36,360 bases of DNA from DATKQY01 sp035532475 (GTDB lineage: Bacteria; Actinomycetota; Acidimicrobiia; Acidimicrobiales; Bog-793): assembly GCA_035532475.1 (NCBI GenBank), contig DATKQY010000023.1:1-36360 (forward strand). The letters are read 5' to 3'. The notes under the pieces were generated by a model, which was given only the letters and a program-made list of their open reading frames with translations, was not told the DNA's origin and searched no databases. Below, one piece after another: positions 16,935 through 23,947 of this stretch (positions are counted from its first letter, which is position 1; each line of letters starts with the position of its first letter). Made by a program: the position numbers and the translations under genes.

Positions 16935-16953
16935 CGCGACCATCCGGGTCGCG
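16935..16953 (+). terminator. Candidate trpS terminator hairpin
   Basis: CGCGACC and GGTCGCG form a perfect 7-bp stem around ATCCG, about 30 bases after the trpS stop. No T-run follows, so the call rests on position and pairing. Confidence 0.4.
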
Positions 16954-17216
16954 ACCGGCCTCGCAGCGCAATCCCGCTCCACGCCGCGGCCCGCACCGGA
17001 CCTGCCAGCAACGGGGAACGGCCGCCCACCGCAGGCCCGCACCTGCCCGACGGCACCCGGCGCCGGAGCGCGCACCCGCGACGTCAAGCCGCTCGGGCCG
17101 GGCGTGGCCTCGCGCCGCATCTCCTAAGTCGGCCGACCACTGCTATCGAGCAACGACCTTTCGTTCGGATGTCCACGACCGGACAACAGCCGATGGTAGA
17201 TTGGTGGACTCAACCT

Positions 17217-17353
17217 CAATGCGCCCGCCGTGACCGATCAATGCGGGGCATGCAAGGCGTCCGCCGACCGCCGTCGGGGACTCGGGTGGCTCCGCTGCGC
17301 CGGTCACATATGCGTGCGTGTCCGCCGAGCCGGACAGGTCCAATGCGCCCGCC
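17217..17353. repeat. 13-bp direct repeat pair upstream of the TasA-like gene
   Basis: CAATGCGCCCGCC occurs exactly at 17217-17229 and 17341-17353, a spacing of 124 bases. In a noncoding region this could mark two sites for one regulator, or be chance in GC-rich DNA. Confidence 0.4.
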
Positions 17354-17564
17354 CCACGAACGGCGACACCGTCGCCTGCGGAACGGGGCGCCCGGCGGGC
17401 GAACGGGCCCATTGCGTCGGCGGCTTCGGTACCAGCTGATCGATTGGCATCTTCTTCATTTGCAGTAGATGCCATCGCCTTATTGGTGGAGCAATTGCCG
17501 ACCGACTGCTGCCACACTCCAACCAGCAATATAGGGCAGCTCAGCGCGGAGGAGACGGGAACTT

Positions 17565-18269
17565 ATGGGGGTAAAGACGAAGGTTGCGTTGCTGGTGGGA
17601 TCCCTGGTGGCCGCGGGCGGCATGGCGGCCGTCGCGAGCGGTGCGACGGGGGCCTACTTCAGCGATACGCACTCGGGCACGCTCACCGGGACGATCGGCA
17701 CCATCAAGGTGACGCCGAGCGGCGGCAACGACAACTCGGGGAGCACGAGCAACTTGGACTTCCAGTTCGCCAACATGCTGCCCGGCGATCCCCAGACCGC
17801 CACGATCGGCTTCCAGAACACGGGCGCGAACAACGAGGACGTCTGGATCGTCTTCAACAACGCGACGGCGCTCAGCGCGCTGAACAACCTCGGCACCTAC
17901 GGCGAGGTGCACCTCGTGGCCGACGGAACCCATCTGTTCGACTCCGCCAACCTGAACGACCGATCGGCGACCTGCGGCGCGTTCTCGCCGTCCGGCTGCT
18001 GGCCGCTGCTCAACGAGTACAAGGTCGCCTCGAACGTTGCGCCGGGCGGCACCGGCAACGTGGCGTTCACGTTCAACTACGCAGGCAAGCTCGGCAACAG
18101 CGCCAACCTGACCGGTGGCGGTGCCGTGTGGAACACGTACCCCGTCCCGGCCGGCAAGTACGACCCGCCCACCAACACCGACGGTCAGACGACGGTCAAC
18201 GGCAGCGACGGCAGCGGCGCCGGCCTGCCCTACGAGATCGTCGCCACCCAGGTGGGCCAGACGCCGTAG
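17565..18269 (+). CDS. TasA/camelysin-like secreted protein with SipW-type signal peptide
   Basis: A 234-aa exported protein. Residues 1-30 form a signal peptide of the SipW-dependent type: VALLVGSLVAAGGMAAVASGATGA followed at once by YFSDTHSGTLTGTIGTIKV, the motif that marks TasA, camelysin and relatives. Cleavage is expected next to A30/Y31. The mature part (about 204 aa) is beta-rich, with MLPGDPQTATIGFQNTGANNEDVWI matching the TasA_N-like beta sandwich, many Asn/Gly/Thr and two Cys (SATCGAFSPSGCW) that could form a disulfide. In Bacillus such proteins build biofilm fibres or act as exported proteases; which applies here is unknown. The ATG follows GGAGGAG. Its processing enzyme is the next gene. 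Confidence 0.85.
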   Translation: MGVKTKVALLVGSLVAAGGMAAVASGATGAYFSDTHSGTLTGTIGTIKVTPSGGNDNSGSTSNLDFQFANMLPGDPQTATIGFQNTGANNEDVWIVFNNATALSALNNLGTYGEVHLVADGTHLFDSANLNDRSATCGAFSPSGCWPLLNEYKVASNVAPGGTGNVAFTFNYAGKLGNSANLTGGGAVWNTYPVPAGKYDPPTNTDGQTTVNGSDGSGAGLPYEIVATQVGQTP

Positions 18270-18328
18270 CGCGGCGCCGTTGATCGCTGTGCCGTGCACG
18301 CGGGCGCGCCGCTTGGTCGCTCGCACCA

Positions 18329-18366
18329 CCGCAGCACCTGGCGGGGCGACCCGCCAGGTGCTGCGG
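18329..18366 (+). terminator. Perfect 17-bp hairpin between the TasA-like and sipW genes
   Basis: CCGCAGCACCTGGCGGG and its exact reverse complement flank a GCGA tetraloop. It sits 60 bases after the TasA-like stop and 38 bases before sipW. The length without mismatch is far beyond chance. No T-run follows. It may be a partial terminator or an mRNA-stabilising stem that makes the structural protein more abundant than its peptidase. Confidence 0.75.
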
Positions 18367-18404
18367 CTCGTCATCGGGCGGTGCCTCGACCGAGAGGAGC
18401 GAAG

Positions 18405-18992
18405 ATGTCGAGGGTGCTGAAGACCGTGCTCGTCGCGGCGCTGCCCGCGCTCCTGCTCGTCGGCGCGCTGCTCCTCCTCACCGGTCAGCTGCCCTACAAG
18501 GTGTACGTCGTCCACACCGGCTCGATGACGCCCACCATCCCGACGCGAAGCCTCGTCATCGTGCGCGAGCACCACTTCCACGTCGGACAGGTCGTCTCGT
18601 TCCACGTGAACGGCGGCATCGTGACGCACCGGCTCCTCGCGATCGACAAGAACGGCACCATCACGACGAAAGGCGATGCGAACGCCACCGACGACCCGTG
18701 GCATCCTCCCGTCGCGAGCATCATCGGCGGCGTGGTGGCGGCCCCGCGCTACCTCGGCTACTGGCTCATGTACGCGAGGAACCCCTTCGGCTTCGCCTCG
18801 GTGCTGCTGATGCTCCTCGTGCTCTGGCAGATCTGGACGCTCCCCGTGGCCGGGCGGCCGCGCACCACTGCGGCGCCGGCGAGCGTCGAGCCGAGCGAGC
18901 GGGCGTTCGAGCTCGGCATCTACGCGATCCCGACCGACCTGTTCGCGATCACGCTCGAGGAGCCGGCCCTCCAGACAGCTCGGGCGGACTGA
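18405..18992 (+). CDS. sipW: Signal peptidase I, SipW (ER/archaeal) type
   Basis: A 195-aa membrane protease expected to cleave the signal peptide of the preceding TasA-like protein. The N-terminal helix spans about 7-27 and a second helix about 128-147. The catalytic Ser is S40 in HTGSMTPTI. The general base is a His, H75 in IVTHRLL, rather than the Lys of typical bacterial SPase I, which defines the SipW/ER subgroup. GDANATDD (about 90-97) is the conserved third box. The cytoplasmic C-terminal tail (about 150-195) is not conserved. The ATG has a GAGAGGAGCG ribosome site. Convergent with the Smr gene. Confidence 0.93.
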   Translation: MSRVLKTVLVAALPALLLVGALLLLTGQLPYKVYVVHTGSMTPTIPTRSLVIVREHHFHVGQVVSFHVNGGIVTHRLLAIDKNGTITTKGDANATDDPWHPPVASIIGGVVAAPRYLGYWLMYARNPFGFASVLLMLLVLWQIWTLPVAGRPRTTAAPASVEPSERAFELGIYAIPTDLFAITLEEPALQTARAD

Positions 18993-19011
18993 CCCGGGCC
19001 GCCACGAGCAC

Positions 19012-19031
19012 GCCGGCGGGCCGAGCCCGGC
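19012..19031. terminator. Candidate terminator between sipW and the Smr gene
   Basis: GCCGG at 19012 pairs with CCGGC at 19027 within the 49-bp gap between convergent genes. The stem is short and GC-rich without a T-run; support is weak beyond its position. Confidence 0.3.
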
Positions 19032-19041
19032 GAGGGATCGC

Positions 19042-19299
19042 CTACTTCCAGCGGAAGTGGACGAAGATCCGCCCGAAGTTCTTCGAGTCCTTCTCGACGC
19101 GGTGGTAGAGCGGCTTCACCTCGGGCCGGTCCAGGTAGCGCAGCACGCGCTTTTTCAGCTGACCGGAGCCCTTCCCGGGGATGATCTCGATCGACGACGC
19201 CTTGATCCGCACGGCCTCATCGATGACGCGCCGCAGGGCGCGATCGATCTCCTCGCCCTTGTTGAAGATCTCGTGCAGGTCGAGCGTGAGCTTGGACAT
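19042..19299 (-). CDS. Small Smr-domain protein
   Basis: An 85-aa stand-alone Smr domain, the module found at the C-terminus of MutS2. The DLH motif is at 7-9 (TLDLHEI), and the nucleic-acid-contacting IIPGKGSGQLKKRVLRYL lies at about 39-56. It ends FGRIFVHFRWK. Such domains act as endonucleases or RNA-binding modules, recently linked to ribosome rescue cleavage in MutS2 and SmrB; the role of this short form is unknown. A TAGCCT hexamer lies 12 bases upstream of the ATG, which would give a leader of about five bases. It diverges from marR across 117 bases. Confidence 0.85.
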   Translation of the reverse strand: MSKLTLDLHEIFNKGEEIDRALRRVIDEAVRIKASSIEIIPGKGSGQLKKRVLRYLDRPEVKPLYHRVEKDSKNFGRIFVHFRWK

Positions 19300-19376
19300 C
19301 GCCGGAGGTGAAGGCTAGCGAGGAGGGCCTGAGCCGACCGGGAGGCGTCACGCGCCGCCGCGTCTCCGGTACAACC

Positions 19377-19398
19377 AGATGCATGCCGGCAAGCATCT
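19377..19398. promoter_or_regulatory. Palindromic operator candidate in the marR promoter
   Basis: Outer arms AGATGC (19377-19382) and GCATCT (19393-19398) flank an inner palindrome TGCCGGCA (19384-19391), with one mismatched base pair between them. The 22-bp near-perfect dyad sits where the -35 region should be, seven bases before the -10 hexamer of marR. MarR dimers bind dyads of this size, so autoregulation of the marR-exporter operon is likely (inference). Confidence 0.65.
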
Positions 19399-19404
19399 AG
19401 TCGG

Positions 19405-19410
19405 TAGCAT
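19405..19410 (+). promoter_or_regulatory. Leaderless -10 element of marR
   Basis: TAGCAT ends six bases before the ATG at 19417 without a Shine-Dalgarno motif. The palindromic operator candidate lies directly upstream. Confidence 0.65.
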
Positions 19411-19416
19411 CGCGCG

Positions 19417-19890
19417 ATGACGACGCCCACCGGTCCCGTCGGACCCGTCGAGGCCGACACCCTCGACGTCGCGGGGCGCCTGCGCACCGTCCTCGGTCAG
19501 CTGGGGCGCCGACTCCGCCTGACGCGCACCGGCGCCGAGCTCTCCCCGAGCCAGCACGAGGTCCTGGGGACGATCGTGCGGCGCGGGCCGCTGCGCCTCT
19601 CGGCGCTCGCCGAAGCGGAGGGGCTGAACCCGACGATGCTCTCGCGCATCGCAAGAAAGCTCGAGGGCGCAGGTCTCGTCGCGCGCACACCGGACGCCCG
19701 AGACGGTCGTGTGGTGCACCTCGCGGCGACCGAGGCCGGTCGCGACCTGTACGAGGAGATCCGGACCGAACGCACCGGCGCGCTCGTTGCGGCCCTCTCG
19801 GGGCTGTCCGCGCAGGAGCGGCGCGCCCTGGCAGCGGCGCTGCCGGTGCTCGAGTCGCTCGCCGACGCGTTGAGGCCGGCGCCACGGTGA
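19417..19890 (+). CDS. MarR-family transcriptional regulator
   Basis: A 157-aa repressor-type protein. The winged helix-turn-helix covers about 42-112: LSPSQHEVLGTI, then LRLSALAEAEGLNPTMLSRIARKLEGAGLV with the recognition helix at about 70-83, and the wing RTPDARDGRVVHL at about 90-102. Flanking N- and C-terminal helices form the dimer interface. It overlaps the MFS transporter start by 4 bp, so it most likely controls that exporter. A palindrome in its own promoter supports autoregulation. The ligand is unknown. Confidence 0.92.
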   Translation: MTTPTGPVGPVEADTLDVAGRLRTVLGQLGRRLRLTRTGAELSPSQHEVLGTIVRRGPLRLSALAEAEGLNPTMLSRIARKLEGAGLVARTPDARDGRVVHLAATEAGRDLYEEIRTERTGALVAALSGLSAQERRALAAALPVLESLADALRPAPR

Positions 19891-21185
19891 ACCTCCGGGT
19901 GCTGAACGTCCACGCCACCGCCCGGCGCACCTTCTCCTCGCTGTCGAACCGGAACTACCGCCGCTACTTCACGGGCCAGACGATCTCGCTCATCGGGACG
20001 TGGATGCAGACGACCGCCCAGGCCTGGCTGGTGCTCACCCTGACCCACTCCGCGACCGACCTCGGCCTCGTCGTCGCGCTGCAGACGCTGCCCATGCTGG
20101 TGCTCGGCCCCTACGGCGGCGTGATCGCCGACCGCATCGACAAACGCCGCCTGATGGTCGCCCTGCAGTCCCTCATGGGGGTGCAGGCCGCCGTGCTCGG
20201 GGTGCTGACGCTGACCCACCTCGTGACCTTCGTCGACGTCTGCGTCCTGGCGGTCGTCCTCGGGCTCAACAACTGCTTCGAGAACCCCGCCCGCCAGGCG
20301 TTCGTGCTCGAGATGGTGGGACGCGACGATCTGCGCAACGCGGTCAGCCTCAACTCGACCCTGACGAACGCGGCGCGCGCGGTGGGCCCGGCGGTCGCCG
20401 GCGTGCTGATCGCCACGGTCGGGGACGGCTGGTGCTTCGTCGTCAACGCCGCCAGCTTCATCGCCGTGGTCACGTCGCTCGTGTCGATGGACCGCTCCGC
20501 GCTGCACCCGAGCGAGCCCGCGGCGCGCGGCCGCGGCCAGCTGCGCGACGGCCTGCGCTACGTCGCCCGCACGCCCGAGCTGGCGGTGCCCCTGGTGATG
20601 ATGGGGCTGGTCGGGATGCTCGCCTACGAGTTCCAGGTCACCTTGCCCGTCGCCGCGCAGCGGGTCTTCCACGGCGGCGCCGAGACCTACGGTGTGATGA
20701 CGGCCGCGATGGGGATCGGGGCCGTCTTCGGTGGCCTCGTCACGGCGGCGCGAGGCAGGACCGGGATGCGCGCCATGGTGGGGGCCGCGCTCGTCTTCGG
20801 TGTGGTGATCTCCCTCGCCGCCGCCGCTCCCGTGCTCGGCGTGGAGTTCGTCGCCCTGGCCCTGGTCGGCTTCGCCAGCGTGTCGTTCCTCGCGATGGGC
20901 AACTCGACGCTGCAGCTCGTGACCGAGCCCCAGATGCGCGGGCGGGTCATGGCGCTGTGGTCGGTCGCGTTCTTGGGCTCGACGCCGATCGGCGGCCCGA
21001 CGATCGGCTGGGTCACCGCCGAGGCGGGCGCCCGGGTCGGCCTCGGCGTCGGGGCGCTGTCCTGCTTCCTCGCCGCCGTGATTGGCCTGGCAGCAGCACG
21101 CCGCCTCGGCCGCCGTGCGGCCGGGTCGCCCGAACCCGGGGCGCTGCCCGACCCGCTGCTCGCCGACCCCGCCGCGAACCCCTGA
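19887..21185 (+). CDS. Major facilitator superfamily exporter (MFS_3/EntS-like)
   Basis: A 432-aa transporter with about 12 predicted membrane helices, probably proton-driven efflux. The N-terminus NRNYRRYFTGQTISLIGTWMQ is typical of the EntS/MFS_3 group (enterobactin exporter and antibiotic efflux pumps). The MFS loop 2-3 motif is visible as GGVIADRIDKRRLM (about 77-90), and its C-domain counterpart as QMRGRVMALWSVAF. Other blocks such as NPARQAFVLEMVGRD and NSTLTNAARAVGPAVAG fit the family. The GTG start overlaps marR by 4 bp. Substrate unknown; a drug or siderophore is possible. Confidence 0.9.
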   Translation: MNLRVLNVHATARRTFSSLSNRNYRRYFTGQTISLIGTWMQTTAQAWLVLTLTHSATDLGLVVALQTLPMLVLGPYGGVIADRIDKRRLMVALQSLMGVQAAVLGVLTLTHLVTFVDVCVLAVVLGLNNCFENPARQAFVLEMVGRDDLRNAVSLNSTLTNAARAVGPAVAGVLIATVGDGWCFVVNAASFIAVVTSLVSMDRSALHPSEPAARGRGQLRDGLRYVARTPELAVPLVMMGLVGMLAYEFQVTLPVAAQRVFHGGAETYGVMTAAMGIGAVFGGLVTAARGRTGMRAMVGAALVFGVVISLAAAAPVLGVEFVALALVGFASVSFLAMGNSTLQLVTEPQMRGRVMALWSVAFLGSTPIGGPTIGWVTAEAGARVGLGVGALSCFLAAVIGLAAARRLGRRAAGSPEPGALPDPLLADPAANP

Positions 21186-21301
21186 GCGTCACCGCCGGCA
21201 CCGCCAGCGGATGGCGTGGTCGGCCGTCCACGGTTCACGCTGGTGACCACGCCCGGGCGTTGCTCAGCGGGGCGGCGCGCCCGGCCCGGCGGACGCGGGA
21301 A

Positions 21302-21475
21302 TCACCCGGCGAGGTAGGCGCGACCGCCGGCCAGCTCGTGGTAGGGACAGGTGACGTCGGGGCATCGCCCCGAGCCGTCGAGCACCGCCCCGCAGCGGCC
21401 GCACGCGCCGTCGACCGGGTCGTATCGCACGACCTCCATGCCGATGTGGGGATCCCAATGCCGATGTTCGGACAT
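21302..21475 (-). CDS. Small zinc-ribbon-like hypothetical protein (57 aa)
   Basis: A short open frame that begins MSEHRHWDPHIGMEVVRYD and contains CGRCGAVLDGSGRCPDVTC, i.e. a CxxC pair and a second C-x4-C pair 11 residues on, followed by PYHELAGGRAYLAG. This spacing suits a small zinc knuckle. Composition is less Arg/Pro-biased than the antisense frames around it, which argues for real coding. There is no strong ribosome site; GGCGAG directly touches the ATG. It converges with the MFS gene. It could be a spurious frame; function unknown. Confidence 0.5.
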   Translation of the reverse strand: MSEHRHWDPHIGMEVVRYDPVDGACGRCGAVLDGSGRCPDVTCPYHELAGGRAYLAG

Positions 21476-21846
21476 CTCGCCGACCCGTGTCTCTCGCTGG
21501 TTCCTCGCGCCCCGTCACCGGGCGGGTGCGGGGGGCCCGCCCCGGGCGATCACCTGGGCCCCCCACAGCCGTCCCCCCCCCAAGTGGTGCGACCGGCGGC
21601 TGGCGAGCTCTGCCAGGGCGTGGCGACCTCCCGGGCCCCTCCGCTTCGCGGTCACCCCACATGGATGCTTCCTGCAATGTAACTGAATCGTAATGCGAAT
21701 GCAACCTCTCTGACGTGGGACGTCGCCGCCGTGGCGCCCGCCACCCGCGCGGACGGGCGCCGCGCCGGTCGGCGCCGCTCCACAGGTCGCTGCCAGGCGT
21801 CGTGAACACCTGGCGCCGGGGTCGGGCGTCCGCTACACACGGGGCC
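21476..21846. other. Noncoding stretch with A+T-rich promoter-like patch
   Basis: No gene is visible. A C-run lies near 21575. Around 21676-21705 (TGTAACTGAATCGTAATGCG) the sequence is markedly A+T-richer than its surroundings and may be a promoter for the plus-strand membrane protein, whose start I place at 21847, or for the minus-strand small ORF. Confidence 0.4.
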
Positions 21847-22722
21847 GTGAGCGTCAGCCGGGGCGTCGGTCGGGTCGTGCGCGCCGCCTGGTTGCGCCCG
21901 GTCCTCGTCGCCGTCCTCGCCACCGCCGGCTACTTCCTCTTCATCCCGATCACCCACCTCGAAGGCGCCCGCCTCGCGGCGCTCGTCGTCGCTGAGCCGG
22001 GGATCGGCGGTTTCAAGGCCACGCCCTCCGGCGCGAGCGTGCAGGTGGCCGCGAGGAGCGCGCTCGGCGCGGTCCGCAGCTCCGCTGCGCACGCGCCGGA
22101 CGCGACGGGTGGGTACACGGTCAGCTGGGGCGGGGCGACGGTGCCCCAGGACGCACTCTCGCTGTCGGTCATGCTGGTCGCCACGCCGGCCGACGCGCGC
22201 CACGCGGCGGGCGAGGCGCGTGCGACGTACCTGGCCGCCACGACCTACCAGAGCGAGTCGTACGCGTTCCGCTCGCAGTACGCGTTGGCGGCCATCCCCG
22301 GGTCGACAGCGGCCACATACGTCCGGTCGACGTCGAAGAGCGCTCCGGCGGGGCAGCTTCGGATCGCGGTGTTCGCGGTTGGGCGGGCGCTCACGATCGA
22401 GTTCCTAGCGACGACGACCGGCTCAGCGCGCCAGCTGCTCAGCGTGGCGACGGCGCAGTACCGCCACCTCCTCGCCGTCCCCGCGGACTACTCGATCTCG
22501 ACCACCTCGGATCCACCGCTCGCCTCCGTGCTCTACGGACTCGTCGCCGCCGCGCTCATGGGCCTCGCGTACGTCGTGCCGATCCTCGGCGGCAAGGCGC
22601 GGGCACGGCGCCGGCGCCGCGAGCAGCAGCGCGCGCAGTACCAGTACCGCTCACGGGGGCGCAAGGTCCTGAAGCGCCAGGTGCGCGGGCGCCCCCCGCC
22701 ACGGCAGCGCCAGCGCCGCTGA
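21847..22722 (+). CDS. Unrecognised two-TM protein with extracytoplasmic domain
   Basis: A 291-aa protein I cannot assign. A basic N-terminus leads into a hydrophobic helix (about 17-36, RPVLVAVLATAGYFLFIPI). Residues about 40-222 would lie outside the membrane and are rich in Ala, Ser, Thr and Val, with no Cys. A second helix (about 226-247) is followed by a strongly basic cytoplasmic tail of about 45 residues rich in Arg, Gln and Pro. The layout recalls polysaccharide co-polymerase (Wzz/Chain_length_det) proteins, but I see no Wzz Pro-rich signature, so this is only a shape resemblance. The GTG at 21847 is preferred; in-frame starts further upstream add an Arg-rich segment. It converges with the M50 protease gene. 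Confidence 0.7.
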   Translation: MSVSRGVGRVVRAAWLRPVLVAVLATAGYFLFIPITHLEGARLAALVVAEPGIGGFKATPSGASVQVAARSALGAVRSSAAHAPDATGGYTVSWGGATVPQDALSLSVMLVATPADARHAAGEARATYLAATTYQSESYAFRSQYALAAIPGSTAATYVRSTSKSAPAGQLRIAVFAVGRALTIEFLATTTGSARQLLSVATAQYRHLLAVPADYSISTTSDPPLASVLYGLVAAALMGLAYVVPILGGKARARRRRREQQRAQYQYRSRGRKVLKRQVRGRPPPRQRQRR

Positions 22723-22824
22723 GGCCGCGGTCTGCCGCTCGAGCCCGCCGACGGCGGACGGTCGGGCGGACAGGGTGGCGCTGGGCACGGCAGCTCCGCG
22801 CCTCGATGGCGCTCGCCGCCGCAC

Positions 22825-23577
22825 CTAGAGGATGATGTCCTCCCAGTACGTGAGGGCGTGCGAGAACAGGCTGTTGAGGGCCCCCGGCGCGGCGAAGACG
22901 AGCAGCAGCACGAGGATCATCGCCGCCGAGCGCAGGCGGTAGTAGCTCGGCAGCGCCGAGGTCGGGATGAGACGCTCGACGACGGCCGAGCCGTCGAGCG
23001 GCGGGATCGGGATCAGGTTGAACACGGCGATGATGACGTTGGCGTAGCCGATCAGGAACAGGATCTCGTCGCCGAGCGGCCAGGCATCGATTCCCCCCGG
23101 TGGCACGAAGCCGCCGTGGGTGGCGAAGCGGAAGGCGAAACCGGCCACCAGGGCGATGATGATGTTCACCACCGGGCCCGCCAGGCCGACCAGCACCGCC
23201 TGGTTGCGCGGATGGCGCAGCCGGTTGATCGAGATCGGCACCGGCTTCGCCCAGCCGAAGGCGTAGCCCGTCGTGAGGATGAGCAGGATCGGCAGGAGGA
23301 TCGTGCCGAAGACGCTGATGTGGCGGATCGGGTTCAGCGAGAGCCGGCCGGCGTCCTTGGCCGTGTCGTCGCCACACCAGTGCGCGACGAGACCGTGGGA
23401 GATCTCGTGGAGGATGATCGACGGCACGATCGCCAGGAAGAAGATCGCCTCCTCGCGGTGGAGCACGTGGTGCTTCGCCGCCTCGTAGGCGATCGCCGCG
23501 ACGATCGCGGCCCCGCCGACGATCCACGGCCCGTACTGGTGGAAGCGCGTGCCCAGCGGCCCGCGACCTGGGGCCAC
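22825..23577 (-). CDS. Site-2-protease-like membrane metallopeptidase (M50)
   Basis: A 250-aa multi-spanning zinc protease. The zinc motif H57-E58-x2-H61 (ILHEISHGL) lies in a membrane helix, and the third ligand is D195 in NLIPIPPLDGS (187-197). GLAGPVVNIIIALVAG forms the middle helix. There are no PDZ or CBS domains, so it belongs to the short rhomboid-like-sized S2P subgroup. Typical substrates are anti-sigma factors or other membrane proteins; none is encoded next to it. The GTG start is nine bases after the DksA-like gene stop, so both are probably co-transcribed. Confidence 0.9.
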   Translation of the reverse strand: MAPGRGPLGTRFHQYGPWIVGGAAIVAAIAYEAAKHHVLHREEAIFFLAIVPSIILHEISHGLVAHWCGDDTAKDAGRLSLNPIRHISVFGTILLPILLILTTGYAFGWAKPVPISINRLRHPRNQAVLVGLAGPVVNIIIALVAGFAFRFATHGGFVPPGGIDAWPLGDEILFLIGYANVIIAVFNLIPIPPLDGSAVVERLIPTSALPSYYRLRSAAMILVLLLVFAAPGALNSLFSHALTYWEDIIL

Positions 23578-23586
23578 GTCAGCAGG

Positions 23587-23934
23587 TCAACGCTGGGCGG
23601 AAGCGCACTCGATGCAGGTCTTCACCGCAGGCTTGGCCTCGAGGCGCGCCGGCGCGATCGGTCTGCCGCACCGCTCGCAGGTGCCGTAGGTGCCCTTCGC
23701 GATCTTCTCGAGGGCCCGCTCGACGTCGCCGAGCGCGCTGCGCAGCTCGCCCGCGAGCGTCTCCGCCTCGCCACGCTCGGCGGTCACTTGGCTCGAGTCG
23801 GCGAAGTTCGGATCGTAGTTGAGCCCGTTGCCACCGACCTGGCCGAAGCCGAGCTCTTCGAGCTTCGCGCCAAGGGATTCGCGCTCCTCCTCGAGGAGGG
23901 CCCGGTAGTCGACAGGTGGTGCATCGCTTGCCAC
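23587..23934 (-). CDS. DksA/TraR-family zinc-finger protein
   Basis: A 115-aa protein with an N-terminal coiled-coil-like region (about 8-82, rich in Leu/Glu/Arg) and a C4 zinc finger, C86/C89 and C107/C110 (CERCGRPIAPARLEAKPAVKTCIEC). This is the general DksA/TraR/YteA layout. The acidic DxxDxA tip needed for DksA action in RNA polymerase is not evident, so classical stringent-response activity is doubtful. The GTG start lacks a ribosome site but has TAGTCT seven bases upstream. The -10 lies inside the 3' end of xerD. It leads into the M50 protease gene. Confidence 0.87.
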   Translation of the reverse strand: MASDAPPVDYRALLEEERESLGAKLEELGFGQVGGNGLNYDPNFADSSQVTAERGEAETLAGELRSALGDVERALEKIAKGTYGTCERCGRPIAPARLEAKPAVKTCIECASAQR

Positions 23935-23941
23935 GACAATC

Positions 23942-23947
23942 AGACTA
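23942..23947 (-). promoter_or_regulatory. Leaderless -10 element of the DksA-like gene
   Basis: On the minus strand TAGTCT ends seven bases before the GTG at 23934. It overlaps the xerD stop codon, so it would give the DksA-like/M50 pair its own promoter. Confidence 0.6.

Larger units (their letters stand above)
16903..17564. other. Noncoding region between trpS and the TasA-like gene
   Basis: About 660 bases without a credible gene. The first part is GC-rich and holds a 7-bp stem hairpin (16935-16953) that may end trpS transcription. From about 17110 on the A+T content rises. A 13-bp direct repeat (CAATGCGCCCGCC) lies at 17217 and 17341, and several short inverted repeats follow. The last 20 bases contain GGAGGAG, the ribosome site of the TasA-like gene, and TATAGG about 30 bases before the start is a possible -10. 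I checked for c-di-GMP riboswitch cores, tempting for a matrix protein, and saw none. Confidence 0.55.

Noticed and set aside
15835..16971. Upstream extension of scpA across trpS
   Set aside because: The frame stays open by chance. The ScpA family N-terminus and the -10 hexamer place the start at 15834, and trpS is certain on the other strand.
17103..17564. A c-di-GMP (GEMM) riboswitch before the TasA-like gene
   Set aside because: The conserved CACGCACAGGGCAAACC and GACGCAAAGCC segments are missing on both strands.
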